This document shows, one piece after another, positions 18,360-26,974 of a DNA stretch of 64,000 bases; within the stretch, counting starts at the first letter, position 1; each line of letters begins with the position of its first letter. The stretch spans positions 1,975,001 through 2,039,000 of the forward strand of contig NZ_CP151951.1 in NCBI RefSeq assembly GCF_038592985.1. The letters run 5' to 3'. The notes under the pieces were generated by a model. The model had not been told where the DNA came from, ran no database searches, and saw only the letters and a program-made list of their open reading frames with translations. Source of the DNA: Paenibacillus sp. FSL R10-2782 (lineage in GTDB: Bacteria > Bacillota > Bacilli > Paenibacillales > Paenibacillaceae). Both the position numbers and the translations under genes were made by a program.

Positions 18360-18704
18360 ATGGGGAAAGAGCAATTGACCGAACAGTTTTTTCTGGAAAA
18401 ACTGGCAGCGGCTAAAGTACATTTTGAACGTGCCTTGGATTGTAAGCATACGGAATTTGACGATTTGTATCCCTATATGATTGAACATCCTCAGTTTTTT
18501 TGGTACAAACGCTATGTGGCCTGGTCTGAGTTGTTGACGTTGGTTAACTTATGCGAAGAATTGTCCTTCTCTTGGCAAGAAGAATTTACAGCCCACCAAG
18601 TGGAATACGTAGATCAGCGAGTGTTGTCTGCACAAGTGCTGGACTTTTGGTATGAGAAGAACGATACAAAAGAACATGATCACAGTGTAAATCAGTCGGG
18701 ATAA
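18360..18704 (+). CDS. Conserved-looking hypothetical protein, 114 residues
   Basis: A 114-residue acidic, mostly helical protein (KLAAAKVHFERALDCKHTEFDDLYPYMIEHPQFFWYKRYVAWSEL in pieces), rich in aromatic residues and without signal peptide or membrane helix. A clear promoter (18300-18327), GGAGAGGAGG ribosome site and a downstream terminator frame it as a single-gene unit. No domain was recognised. Confidence 0.7.
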   Translation: MGKEQLTEQFFLEKLAAAKVHFERALDCKHTEFDDLYPYMIEHPQFFWYKRYVAWSELLTLVNLCEELSFSWQEEFTAHQVEYVDQRVLSAQVLDFWYEKNDTKEHDHSVNQSG

Positions 18705-18745
18705 TTTGTCGCTCTGTTGGCAATCCATATAAGTAGTAAGCGGGA

Positions 18746-18779
18746 AGAGACCTAAATGATTTCGTTTAGGTCTCTTTTT
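18746..18779 (+). terminator. Terminator
   Basis: Perfect 11-base arms AGAGACCTAAA (18746-18756) and TTTAGGTCTCT (18765-18775) with TTTTT. Confidence 0.88.
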
Positions 18780-18844
18780 AAACTTTTTAATGTGCATAAA
18801 TGATAGCCACCGTGTTAGAAAAGATTGTATAAGGGGGGACAGGG

Positions 18845-19066
18845 ATGATTAATGATGAAGAATTAGACGCCTATCGGCTCTCCGGTGAGAAGGTGCGTGT
18901 TGTGCGGGATGGGCTGGAGTCTAACGATGTGGTTGGCATTGTACTGGCGTGGGACGAGGAACAGGTGCTTATCCGCCGCCAGAATCGGCGTGTGGTCAAG
19001 CTGGATCGCAGCTATACATATCAGCCTTTCAGCGAGCCGCGTTACAATCCGGTAGAACTGGATTAG
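18845..19066 (+). CDS. Small hypothetical protein, 73 residues
   Basis: A 73-residue protein with alternating hydrophobic and charged residues, predicted mainly beta: VRVVRDGLESNDVVGIVLAW, QVLIRRQNRRVVKLDRSYTYQPF. The pattern resembles a small SH3-like/Sm-like barrel, but no family can be named. GGGGGG/AGGG precedes ATG 18845. It lies between a terminator and the AhpD-like gene, 111 bases away. Confidence 0.65.
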   Translation: MINDEELDAYRLSGEKVRVVRDGLESNDVVGIVLAWDEEQVLIRRQNRRVVKLDRSYTYQPFSEPRYNPVELD

Positions 19067-19177
19067 AGGCATGGGCTTCGGGTGAGCTCAGATAAAATAT
19101 TTTGGTGCTCCATCAGGCATACAGAAACTCCAAACCGGACACAGTAATGAAGTAGAACTCAACTTGAGAGGACGTGC

Positions 19178-19513
19178 GTGTCAATGACGGTTATGGATGA
19201 AAAAATACATGCCTACAAGGATCAAATCAGCCATTTGGAAGATAAGTTGCCGGAGGTAGTTCATGCCTATCATCGTTTCACCGGAGAGTGCTTTCAAGCC
19301 GGGAGCTTAGACGAGAAAACCAAGCAACTGATTGCACTTGGCATTGGCTTATTTGCCAATAATGAGGTATGTACGTTTTATCATGTGGACGAGGCCCGAT
19401 CCAAAGGAGCCAGTGATCAAGAGATTATGGAGACCATTGCTGTAGCTGCAGCGGTAGGCGGAGGACACGCTCTTAGCCAAGGGGTTACACGTGTACAGAA
19501 GGCACTGCGATAA
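19178..19513 (+). CDS. Carboxymuconolactone decarboxylase/AhpD-like protein without the CxxC pair
   Basis: A 111-residue all-helical protein of the AhpD-like fold: DEKTKQLIALGIGLFANNEVCTFYHVDEARSKGASDQEIMETIAVAAAVGGGHAL. In redox-active AhpD members the helix carries E-x(n)-C-x-x-C-x(3)-H; here there is C-T-F-Y-H, so the second cysteine is replaced and a disulfide relay is unlikely. The role is unknown. GTG 19178 fits the GAGAGGA site better than ATG 19184. Confidence 0.8.
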   Translation: MSMTVMDEKIHAYKDQISHLEDKLPEVVHAYHRFTGECFQAGSLDEKTKQLIALGIGLFANNEVCTFYHVDEARSKGASDQEIMETIAVAAAVGGGHALSQGVTRVQKALR

Positions 19514-19573
19514 AGCGAATTATTAATGAATATGCTTCATACTCCTTTCATAGCGGGTATTGATGGATATGTT

Positions 19574-19618
19574 AAAGAAGCTTCCGAGCACGGTTGGTGT
19601 CTGCGGAAGCTTCTTTAG
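19574..19618. terminator. Bidirectional terminator
   Basis: Perfect 13-base arms AAAGAAGCTTCCG (19574-19586) and CGGAAGCTTCTTT (19604-19616). It lies between the convergent AhpD-like gene and the 181-residue unknown, with A and T tracts on the two sides. Confidence 0.85.
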
Positions 19619-19637
19619 TTTGCGGACTGTGCGGGGA

Positions 19638-20183
19638 TTACGCACTTCCGCTTGCGGCAGAAGCAGCAGGGCGAAGCGATTTACGCTTATAGGCCGAGGA
19701 GGATGTAACCAGGCTTCGTTCAACAAACCGTAGGGGCTTGGAAGCTGAGCGGATGTTTGGTAACTCGGAACGTAAATTTTCGGGTAAAGGGAAGGAAGCT
19801 GTATGAGGCATAGAAGTAGAAAGCCCCAAATAGGCGCGCATACGTTCATACATTTCTTTGCGGAATGCAGGCATAGCCATACTGAACTGCTCTTTATTTC
19901 CTTTACTTATATAGGTGGCGTGAACGCTTGAGTGGTTTTGTTGTATGTCCAAAACACGAATATGACACTTATTGAATTCATGTTTTATTTCAGATAGTAA
20001 GATTCCGGTACGATCTACTCCTGCGTTAACCATTTCGACATAAAGCTCAGGCGTTTTCAGCATACCGCTTTCTTCAAAAATAAGACTGTCTCGCTCAAAT
20101 ACCTTTTGAATAAAGATAAGGAGCAGATAACTTTTCACAAGAGACAATTCATTCTGAGTAGTAACTGAAGAGATCATAACCAT
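19638..20183 (-). CDS. Hypothetical protein, 181 residues
   Basis: A 181-residue protein without recognised domain. Residues 1-115 look folded (helix-strand pattern, LVKSYLLLIFIQKVFERD, VHATYISKGN); the last 55 residues are basic and Ser/Ala-rich, likely disordered. No signal peptide or membrane helix. It faces away from the tRNA gene; a GGCGGTG ribosome site precedes ATG 20183. Function unknown. Confidence 0.6.
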   Translation of the reverse strand: MVMISSVTTQNELSLVKSYLLLIFIQKVFERDSLIFEESGMLKTPELYVEMVNAGVDRTGILLSEIKHEFNKCHIRVLDIQQNHSSVHATYISKGNKEQFSMAMPAFRKEMYERMRAYLGLSTSMPHTASFPLPENLRSELPNIRSASKPLRFVERSLVTSSSAYKRKSLRPAASAASGSA

Positions 20184-20315
20184 TCACCGCCTTAGGAAAA
20201 TGTGATGATAATCCATATCTGATTGAACGAAGAGAATAAGCGTTCTCAAGAACCTATGTTCTTATTTTAGTGTGTTATTCCTAATTTATCAAGAGAGAAT
20301 AAAAATATAAAAGGT

Positions 20316-20344
20316 TTGACTTCTTCTTATAAGCATGGTATGAT
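20316..20344 (+). promoter_or_regulatory. Promoter of the tRNA-Leu gene
   Basis: TTGACT (20316-20321), a 17-base spacer and TATGAT (20339-20344), 53 bases before the mature tRNA 5' end. Confidence 0.78.
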
Positions 20345-20397
20345 CTATCTTGTCGCCAAGAGAGATTGATCTTTCGAGGACAAACGACAACATATAT

Positions 20398-20481
<84 letters not shown>

Positions 20482-20679
20482 TCATCTTAAACAATGAACG
20501 CTCTTGAATTTCCTCCTGTGGAGATTCAGGAGCTTTTTGTATATTCGGGATATGCAAAATTTCCTGCTAAGATTTTTGGTGTTTAATGTTAACTGTCAGA
20601 CGGACAGCAAGCGGCACATCATTTCCTTATATCGTCGTTCATATAATCTCTATCATGACGTGATATGGAGGTACAGGAA

Positions 20680-22569
20680 ATGGGCGATGTACAGAGCGTG
20701 ATCGATGAGGGGATCAGGAAGCTGAGAGACTTTTTTATACGACAGCAGCATCAAGACGGATCATGGCATTTTTGCTTTGAGAACGGGGTGACGATAGATG
20801 CTTATGTCATGATCCTCTTTCGGATATTGGATATACAGAATGAAGAGCTGATCCGGCGTCTGCATGATCGTATCCTTGCGGAGCAGCAGCCGGAAGGCTG
20901 TTGGCGTTGGTACCGGGACGAGCAAGAAGGTAATCTATCCGTTTCCATTGATGCCTATTATGCCCTGCTTTATTCCGGGTACAGTGAACCGACGGACGCG
21001 TCGATGGAGCGGGCCAGACGTTACATCCAGTCGCAAGGCGGACCGGGGAAATCGACCAGCATTCTGACAAAGGTGATTCTCGCTGCAACGGGGCAGCGCA
21101 AATGGCCAGCATCGATCTCGTTCATACCGCTGGAGATCATCCTTTTTCCTGCCTATATGCCTATCAATCTGTATGAATTCTCAGGTTATTCCCGTATCCA
21201 TCTAATCCCTATGCTGATCATGGCGGACCGGAATTTCTCTATATCAACGGATAAGGCTCCCATTATGTCAGATTTGTTCGATTCACGCTATGATGACGAT
21301 GAGCCGCAACCCCAGGAGCACCGGGAGATCGCGGAAAGCATACGTATCGGTCTCAGCAGACTTCTCGGAACTCCCAGATATATCCATGAAGCAGCTCTAA
21401 ACAAGGCGGAGCAGTTTATGCTGGATCGAATCGAATCGGATGGCACCCTATACAGTTATGCGAGCAGCACCATTCTCATGGTTTTTGCCCTGCTTGCACT
21501 GGGCTATGATAAACGGCATCCGCTTATTTTAAAGGCCGTTCAAGGGTTGACAGAGATGCAGTACCGCTTTGACGGTAAAGCTACCATTCAGAATTCGCCC
21601 TCAACGATCTGGGATACGGCCTTGATCTCCTATGCGCTACAGGAGTCCGGCGTCCCCGGGGACCATGAGGCCATGCAGCGGTCGGCAGCCTATCTCTTAT
21701 CCAGACAACAGGACAAAGCGGCAGATTGGAGTGTTCATAATCCGGATACGGTTCCTGGCGGCTGGGGATTCTCCGAGACCAATACCTTAAATCCCGATGT
21801 AGACGACACAACAGCCGCTTTAAGAGCGATTCATAGCCTGTCCCTTACGGATCCTAAATATCGTGACTCATCCACTCGGGGACTAAACTGGGTTATGTCC
21901 ATGCAAAATAAGGACGGCGGTTGGCCTGCATTCGAAAAAAACACCAATAAGAAAATGCTCACATGGCTAGCCATAGACGGTGCCAAGTCCGCCGCCATCG
22001 ACCCTTCGGGGGCCGACCTTACTGGACGCACATTGGATTACCTAGGAAATTGTTGCGGACTAGACACGAGGCACGATTTCATCAAACGGGGGGTCAACTG
22101 GTTGATCTCCCATCAGGAGAAAGATGGATCATGGTACGGAAGATGGGGGATTTGTTACATTTATGGCACTTGGGCGGCACTGACTGGTTTAGAGGCTTCC
22201 GGGCTCCCGGCAGACCATACTTCGATTCAAAAAGGAGCGGAATGGCTCTTGCAGATTCAGAATTCGGATGGGGGCTGGGGTGAATCCTGCACCAGCGACC
22301 GGGCGATGCAATACATGCCCTTAGGAGAAAGCACGCCATCCCAAACTGCGTGGGCACTCGATGCACTCATCGCGGTTCAGCCGCAGCCGTCTGCTGCCGT
22401 CAATAGAGGAATATACAAGTTGATGGAATTGCTGCAAAATGCCGATTGGCCGACCGCATATTCCACGGGCGCCGGGCTCCCGGGTAACTTCTATTCTCAT
22501 TATCATAGCTATCGTTACATCTGGCCGCTTCTGACCCTAAGCCATTATAAGAAGAAATACGGGGGATAA
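20680..22569 (+). CDS. sqhC: Squalene-hopene-cyclase family terpene cyclase, sporulenol synthase type
   Basis: About 629 residues of repeated QW motifs (QQHQDGSWHF, QNSDGGWGES, MQNKDGGWPAF) and the acidic catalytic motif DVDDTTA. Blocks such as DRIESDGTLYSYAS, VPGGWGFS, WYGRWGICYIYGTWAALTG and LPGNFYSHYHSYRYIW match my memory of B. subtilis SqhC, which cyclises tetraprenyl-beta-curcumene to sporulenol in spores; hopene synthesis from squalene is the alternative. ATG 20680 has GGAGG eight bases upstream. The gene is monocistronic. A CATATAAT element (20640-20647) resembles the -10 of sporulation sigma-E promoters, but the -35 match is poor. Confidence 0.86.
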   Translation: MGDVQSVIDEGIRKLRDFFIRQQHQDGSWHFCFENGVTIDAYVMILFRILDIQNEELIRRLHDRILAEQQPEGCWRWYRDEQEGNLSVSIDAYYALLYSGYSEPTDASMERARRYIQSQGGPGKSTSILTKVILAATGQRKWPASISFIPLEIILFPAYMPINLYEFSGYSRIHLIPMLIMADRNFSISTDKAPIMSDLFDSRYDDDEPQPQEHREIAESIRIGLSRLLGTPRYIHEAALNKAEQFMLDRIESDGTLYSYASSTILMVFALLALGYDKRHPLILKAVQGLTEMQYRFDGKATIQNSPSTIWDTALISYALQESGVPGDHEAMQRSAAYLLSRQQDKAADWSVHNPDTVPGGWGFSETNTLNPDVDDTTAALRAIHSLSLTDPKYRDSSTRGLNWVMSMQNKDGGWPAFEKNTNKKMLTWLAIDGAKSAAIDPSGADLTGRTLDYLGNCCGLDTRHDFIKRGVNWLISHQEKDGSWYGRWGICYIYGTWAALTGLEASGLPADHTSIQKGAEWLLQIQNSDGGWGESCTSDRAMQYMPLGESTPSQTAWALDALIAVQPQPSAAVNRGIYKLMELLQNADWPTAYSTGAGLPGNFYSHYHSYRYIWPLLTLSHYKKKYGG

Positions 22570-22715
22570 GGAGCTACGATGCATCATGTGGCAAAGATGG
22601 TTATGGTGTGAGGGCTTAGCTCGTAAAGGATGATTTTGATCTTAAAGCGACTTCGGATGGCTAGATATGCTAAAATTAGCACACTTATAATGATGCTATT
22701 GAAAGGTTGGATGAA

Positions 22716-23228
22716 ATGGAGAAGGCTACTTTTGCAGGTGGATGCTTCTGGTGTATGGTGACTCCGTTTGAGGAGCAGCCAGGCATTCATGGCATTGTCT
22801 CAGGATATATCGGAGGGACGGTTCCCAACCCGACCTACGAACAAGTCAAAACGGGGACTACAGGCCATTATGAGGTGGTGCAGATTACGTTTGGGCCTAA
22901 GTTGTTTCCTTACGAAAAGCTGCTGGAGTTGTATTGGCCCCAAACGGACCCCACAGACGGGGAAGGCCAATTTCAGGATCGGGGCACACAGTACAAACCC
23001 GCTATTTTTTACCACACGGAGCAGCAACGGGAACTCGCACTGCAATCCAAGGAACAATTGGCACAAAGCGGACGCTTTGATAAGCCCATCATGACAGAAA
23101 TTCTTCCGGCCACCATATTTTATCCGGCAGAGGATTACCATCAGGATTACCACAAAAAGAACGTGAAGCATTATAAGGAAGACCGCGCCCAATCGGGTCG
23201 TGATGAGTTTATAAATCAGAACTGGTAA
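22716..23228 (+). CDS. msrA: Peptide methionine-S-sulfoxide reductase
   Basis: A 170-residue MsrA with the catalytic GGCFWC motif near the N-terminus, [26 protein letters not shown], and the [10 protein letters not shown] block. It reduces methionine-S-sulfoxide in proteins. No MsrB domain is fused. ATG 22716 has AAAGG nine bases upstream; a TTG two codons earlier overlaps the site. It is a single gene between sqhC and the deacetylase gene. Confidence 0.93.
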   Translation: MEKATFAGGCFWCMVTPFEEQPGIHGIVSGYIGGTVPNPTYEQVKTGTTGHYEVVQITFGPKLFPYEKLLELYWPQTDPTDGEGQFQDRGTQYKPAIFYHTEQQRELALQSKEQLAQSGRFDKPIMTEILPATIFYPAEDYHQDYHKKNVKHYKEDRAQSGRDEFINQNW

Positions 23229-23350
23229 GCAAGTTCAGCATACGTTTTGCGTACGTAAGGCAGATCAGGGATGACCTCTTGGGTCTGCCCATACATATTT
23301 AGGCGACGTTACTCACACAATGAAGGGACAGAGAAGGAGGCTGACCTGTA

Positions 23351-24298
23351 ATGAGTAAACGAATGAAACTGCATCTGAGAAACGTCATAAAGAAGGCTAT
23401 ACAGGCTACTCGCAGCCGTAAAGAGCCAAGCTGTGCACAGGTGGTTTGCCAAAATCCGAGAATGAAAAAAAACTTAGCTGCGTGTATTGTGGTGGGTCTT
23501 GTGTTTACGGTATGCGGTAATGTCTGGAGCATGGATGTAGCGAGCGCTACGGGTAAGCAGGATCAGCACCAAAAGATGGTGGCCGTCATTATTGACGACT
23601 TGGGCAACAACATGAAAGGGACAGAGCAAATTTTAAATTTACCTGTTAAAATTACGGTTGCCGTGATGCCGTTTTTGCCTTCCACCAAGCAGGATGCACT
23701 TGAAGCCCATAAGCGGGGTCATGATGTTATTGTGCATCTTCCAATGGAGCCAAAGCAGGGAAAACCCGAATGGCTTGGACCTGGAGCGATTAAGGCCAAC
23801 ATGTCGGATGAAGAAGTACGCGCCAAGGTGACAGCAGCCATTAAGGAAGTCCCTTTTGCGATAGGTATGAATAATCACATGGGCTCCAAGGTCACCTCAG
23901 ACAAACGCATTATGTCCATTGTACTTGATGTTTGCAAGGAGCACGGACTATTTTTTGTCGACAGCCGTACGAACTATTGGTCTGTAGTGCCTGAGCTTGC
24001 TGTTGAAAAGGGAATGCCACCGGTGCGCAATGACATTTTTTTGGATGATACCCATACTCTCGCCCATGTGAATCGGCAACTGGCCAAGGTTGGAGAATGG
24101 CTGGATGAGCACGATACCTGTGTAACCATTGGCCATGTTGGTGTGGCTGGCATGCACACGTCCTCGGCACTTCATTCATCTGTTCCCGCGCTAAAAGATC
24201 GCGCCAAGTTTGTGGGCATTAGTGATTTGGTGCGTTCCGTATGGGGATGGAAGGGGGCTCCTACCACCCACACTACCATACCGTCAAATGAGCAATAA
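23351..24298 (+). CDS. Divergent polysaccharide deacetylase family protein
   Basis: A 315-residue exported protein. A basic N-terminus and a hydrophobic helix (about 40-58, CIVVGLVFTVCGNVWSM) precede a deacetylase-like barrel with VAVIIDDLGNN, VMPFLPSTKQDALEAHKRGHDVIVHLPMEP, GMNNHMGSKVT and VDSRTN. This is the DUF610/YibQ divergent NodB-like family, associated with cell envelope; activity is not established. GGAGG lies about nine bases before ATG 23351. Its last 26 bases overlap the end of the convergent amidase gene. Confidence 0.85.
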   Translation: MSKRMKLHLRNVIKKAIQATRSRKEPSCAQVVCQNPRMKKNLAACIVVGLVFTVCGNVWSMDVASATGKQDQHQKMVAVIIDDLGNNMKGTEQILNLPVKITVAVMPFLPSTKQDALEAHKRGHDVIVHLPMEPKQGKPEWLGPGAIKANMSDEEVRAKVTAAIKEVPFAIGMNNHMGSKVTSDKRIMSIVLDVCKEHGLFFVDSRTNYWSVVPELAVEKGMPPVRNDIFLDDTHTLAHVNRQLAKVGEWLDEHDTCVTIGHVGVAGMHTSSALHSSVPALKDRAKFVGISDLVRSVWGWKGAPTTHTTIPSNEQ

Positions 24299-25034
24299 TG
24301 CCTTCGGCTATTGCTTCTGCGACGTTTTTTTGACCGCGATCCCCGGAAAGAATGGCCCTGTCCTGTTCATTGCTGATGAATCCGGTTTCCACGATTACAG
24401 CGGGATGCTGGATTTTGTTCAGAAGATAGAAGGGCTTTCCGTAAACCGTTTCTCTATTCATGCAGAACAAGCGGTTCAATGAATGTTGAATCCGCTCTGC
24501 CAACAGATAGCTGCTGCCTTCATCCTGGTACAAAACAATTGGCCCCCGTTTTTCGGCACGTTTGGTCCAATTTACATGTAGACTGACGACCAAAGCGGTG
24601 GGCAGTTGTTCTGTCAGGCTCTTACGCTGGGCCAGGTCTTTCAGATGTCGGGATTTGGATTGCAGCCAACGGTTATCGTCGCTTAGAGCATAATCCTTGT
24701 CTCTGTTTAAGACCGCAGGATAGCCCTGTGAGCGTAAAATCAGGTATAGCTTTTGTCCAATTGCGAGATTGATATCTTTTTCCAAAAGTCCTTTGTGACT
24801 TGTTCCGCCATCCACACCTCCATGACCGACGTCTATGAGCACAACCGGTTTGGCAAAAGCGTGATAGGACGAATGTACGTTGGGTTGGCTTTTTGTGTCC
24901 TTGTTCGGGTTAGTGCTTGTTTCGCCAGGCTGGGCGTTTGCAAAGGCAAAGGAGGCAAATACAGCACTGCAAAGGATACTTAAACTCAATCCCATTCCTG
25001 TTAGCCATATAATGTTTAACTTTTCTTTTCGCAC
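24273..25034 (-). CDS. N-acetylmuramoyl-L-alanine amidase (Amidase_3, CwlD-like)
   Basis: A 253-residue protein with a basic N-terminus and one hydrophobic segment (LTGMGLSLSILCSAVFASFAFA), then an Amidase_3 domain: VVLIDVGHGGVDGG (zinc histidine), LLEKDINLAIGQKL (zinc glutamate), VSLHVNW (zinc histidine) and VIVETGFISN (catalytic glutamate). It hydrolyses the MurNAc-L-alanine bond. Single-domain architecture and length are those of CwlD, which prepares muramic-lactam in spore cortex; this role is inferred. The start is GTG 25034, eight bases after GGAGG. The 3' end overlaps the deacetylase gene, a pairing of two peptidoglycan/polysaccharide enzymes on opposite strands. Confidence 0.87.
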   Translation of the reverse strand: MRKEKLNIIWLTGMGLSLSILCSAVFASFAFANAQPGETSTNPNKDTKSQPNVHSSYHAFAKPVVLIDVGHGGVDGGTSHKGLLEKDINLAIGQKLYLILRSQGYPAVLNRDKDYALSDDNRWLQSKSRHLKDLAQRKSLTEQLPTALVVSLHVNWTKRAEKRGPIVLYQDEGSSYLLAERIQHSLNRLFCMNRETVYGKPFYLLNKIQHPAVIVETGFISNEQDRAILSGDRGQKNVAEAIAEGIIAHLTVW

Positions 25035-25111
25035 ATCCCATTCCTCCAGTAGACGGATTGATTATTTGGTTACTCAGGTACTGCAAGACATAAATAACTA
25101 TAACCAAAGCG

Positions 25112-25192
25112 GCATAGCTGCCTTAAAACTAAACAAGCAGCATAGCTGCCTTAAACAAAATTATTAGCCTTCAGGTAACGATTTTGTTTAAG
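25112..25192. repeat. Short direct repeat and 12-bp perfect inverted repeat
   Basis: GCATAGCTGCCTTAAA occurs at 25112-25127 and 25140-25155 (period 28). The second copy runs into a perfect inverted repeat: CTTAAACAAAAT (25150-25161) and ATTTTGTTTAAG (25181-25192) with a 19-base loop. It lies between the amidase start and yqzE, so it could fold in either leader. Confidence 0.7.
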
Positions 25193-25355
25193 ATAGTATG
25201 TACCATTTAAGGGGAACCATGCATAGTTATTCCGCAGGGTTAGACTTCTTGGAAAATGAGCAAGCTAAGCTTATCTGCATCCAACGCGTGAATTTAATGT
25301 TTTCCTGCAATGCGAACAAAATATCAGGGATGCAGATTAAAGGAGGTCGCGGAGG

Positions 25356-25544
25356 ATGGCCAAGGGTGACGAACTGGTGACCTACATTACGGAACAAATT
25401 GTTCGGTATATGGAAACGCCGCGCGATGTACGCCGTAGCCGCAAACAATCCAGAGAGCCATGGGTATACAAATGGTTCGGTATGCTGCCGCTCGCTTTGA
25501 ATATGTGGATTAAATCTGCACGCAAAAGGCCAAAGGAACGTTAA
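25356..25544 (+). CDS. yqzE: YqzE family protein
   Basis: A 62-residue basic protein beginning MAKGDELVTYITEQIVRYMETP, the N-terminal pattern of the YqzE family, followed by an Arg/Lys-rich stretch and a short hydrophobic segment (WFGMLPLALNMW). The function is not known; in Bacillus the gene lies near comG and yqhG/yqhH, and here too yqhG-yqhH are close by. An AAAGGAGG plus a GGAGG site precede ATG 25356, and a terminator follows. Confidence 0.82.
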   Translation: MAKGDELVTYITEQIVRYMETPRDVRRSRKQSREPWVYKWFGMLPLALNMWIKSARKRPKER

Positions 25545-25551
25545 ACTCGCC

Positions 25552-25598
25552 AAAGAGACCACAAGAGGCATACGGAATGCCGTTTGAGGTCTCTTTTT
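25552..25598 (+). terminator. Terminator after yqzE
   Basis: Arms AAAGAGACC (25552-25560) and GGTCTCTTT (25588-25596) with an inner GGCAT/ATGCC stem and TTTTT. Confidence 0.88.
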
Positions 25599-25625
25599 GT
25601 GCTATACAGATCATTTAAAATGATT

Positions 25626-26723
25626 TCAAGAGTGGATACGATAAAATTCACCGCCAGATAACAGCCGGTCCAGTGGCACAAAGCGGAAAAGCCCGGTGCG
25701 GCAGGTTAACGCATACATAATAGGATGAGAGAGATCATGAGAAGGATTCCAGGATTGATATCCGTTAATAGCCAATGGGCCGCCAAAAGCGAAATTTATA
25801 TCTGTAGCAGAAAATACGATACGTGATGATTCACTCAGTGTGTTGGTAAACTGCTGTACGTTATGGATGGAAAGCTTTTGGTTGGGTAGAAGCCAACTAA
25901 GATCGTCATAGGGGTCAAAAGGCTCAACCGAAAGGGTAATCGCCTGTGGCTCTGCTTTCAGAGAGAGAGCAGGTGAAGGGATTGTGCTGCTTTGGAGCTT
26001 GTTTTTCCAACTCCCATCAGCTACCTCCGCAGGCAATGGATCGCCCGTAAAAGCGTCGATGCACACTTCGCTGCCAGTGGAGGAACGCACCAGCCAGTAG
26101 GCTAATAGCGGTTCCTCATACATGGGGATAATTTGCAGCTTGTCGATGGATGAAAGTTTGGTTTCTGGGAGGGATTTAAGGGATTGATGGAGTAAATTCA
26201 TACTGTACGGCCCGCCCGGTCCGTTACCGTATTCATTTAGCTGATAAGCGCCATTATGATCTGCCCCGATAATCAGGTAGCCAATATATTCACCTGCACG
26301 ATTTACCTGCACGAGCCAGCTATGTGTTCCGGGACCGAGCGGGTGGTAGCTAAGCTCGGCATCTTTCCACTGGGCAAAAGGCGGCTGTGTGGATAGCGAC
26401 TGCACCGTATCGGCGGAAACCCGCTTTACGTCCGTTGGCACCCCTTGCTCCTGAGCCGGAGGACTTTGGGAAGAGTTACCTGGAGACAGGGAAGGGCTTA
26501 CAGGAATCGTCTCAAGTTGCCCCTGCTTCCCATCTTTGTTCTGATTCGTGGGTTCCGATGGGGAAACCAATGAACTTGCTTTGTAAAGGGAGGACGGGTT
26601 TGCATTGTGGTCTAGAGTTGCTGAGGGGGCTGCTTGAATGGAAGTAAATGGACAAACTGCGGACAGACCGATCAGAACAGCCGCAATCATACCAACACTA
26701 TAATGCCCGGAATTTTTTTTCAA
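25626..26723 (-). CDS. Exported hypothetical protein, 365 residues
   Basis: A 365-residue protein with a signal peptide (VGMIAAVLIGLSAVCPFTSIQAAPS, likely cut after AA near 32). A Ser/Pro/Gln-rich linker (about 33-105) and a folded C-terminal region follow (SWLVQVNRAGEYIGYLIIGADHNGAYQL). No family was recognised; the domain has features of PepSY-like or cystatin-like modules but no clear motif. The start is TTG 26723 with AGGTGG seven bases upstream. It is transcribed in the same direction as yqhH-yqhG but about 250 bases further on. Confidence 0.62.
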   Translation of the reverse strand: MKKNSGHYSVGMIAAVLIGLSAVCPFTSIQAAPSATLDHNANPSSLYKASSLVSPSEPTNQNKDGKQGQLETIPVSPSLSPGNSSQSPPAQEQGVPTDVKRVSADTVQSLSTQPPFAQWKDAELSYHPLGPGTHSWLVQVNRAGEYIGYLIIGADHNGAYQLNEYGNGPGGPYSMNLLHQSLKSLPETKLSSIDKLQIIPMYEEPLLAYWLVRSSTGSEVCIDAFTGDPLPAEVADGSWKNKLQSSTIPSPALSLKAEPQAITLSVEPFDPYDDLSWLLPNQKLSIHNVQQFTNTLSESSRIVFSATDINFAFGGPLAINGYQSWNPSHDLSHPIMYALTCRTGLFRFVPLDRLLSGGEFYRIHS

Positions 26724-26974
26724 TGGAATCCACCTTTCTGACGGCTAATGCACCGATGAAAGCTTTTTTTCAAGCATAAGGCTTGTCCGATAAAAAGACT
26801 GCTACACCTTGTCGGCACATCTGCCCTGACCGGGTTCGTTTTTTGCTGTCGATAAGTAGCGGCAGGCCTGGCAAAGCTTGTCGGTACAGCGATAAACCCG
26901 ATATAGTCTGAAGCACGATGTTAAAAGCTGACGATACTTCTGCAACCAGCCTGCGAAGGAGCGTGAGATATTGG

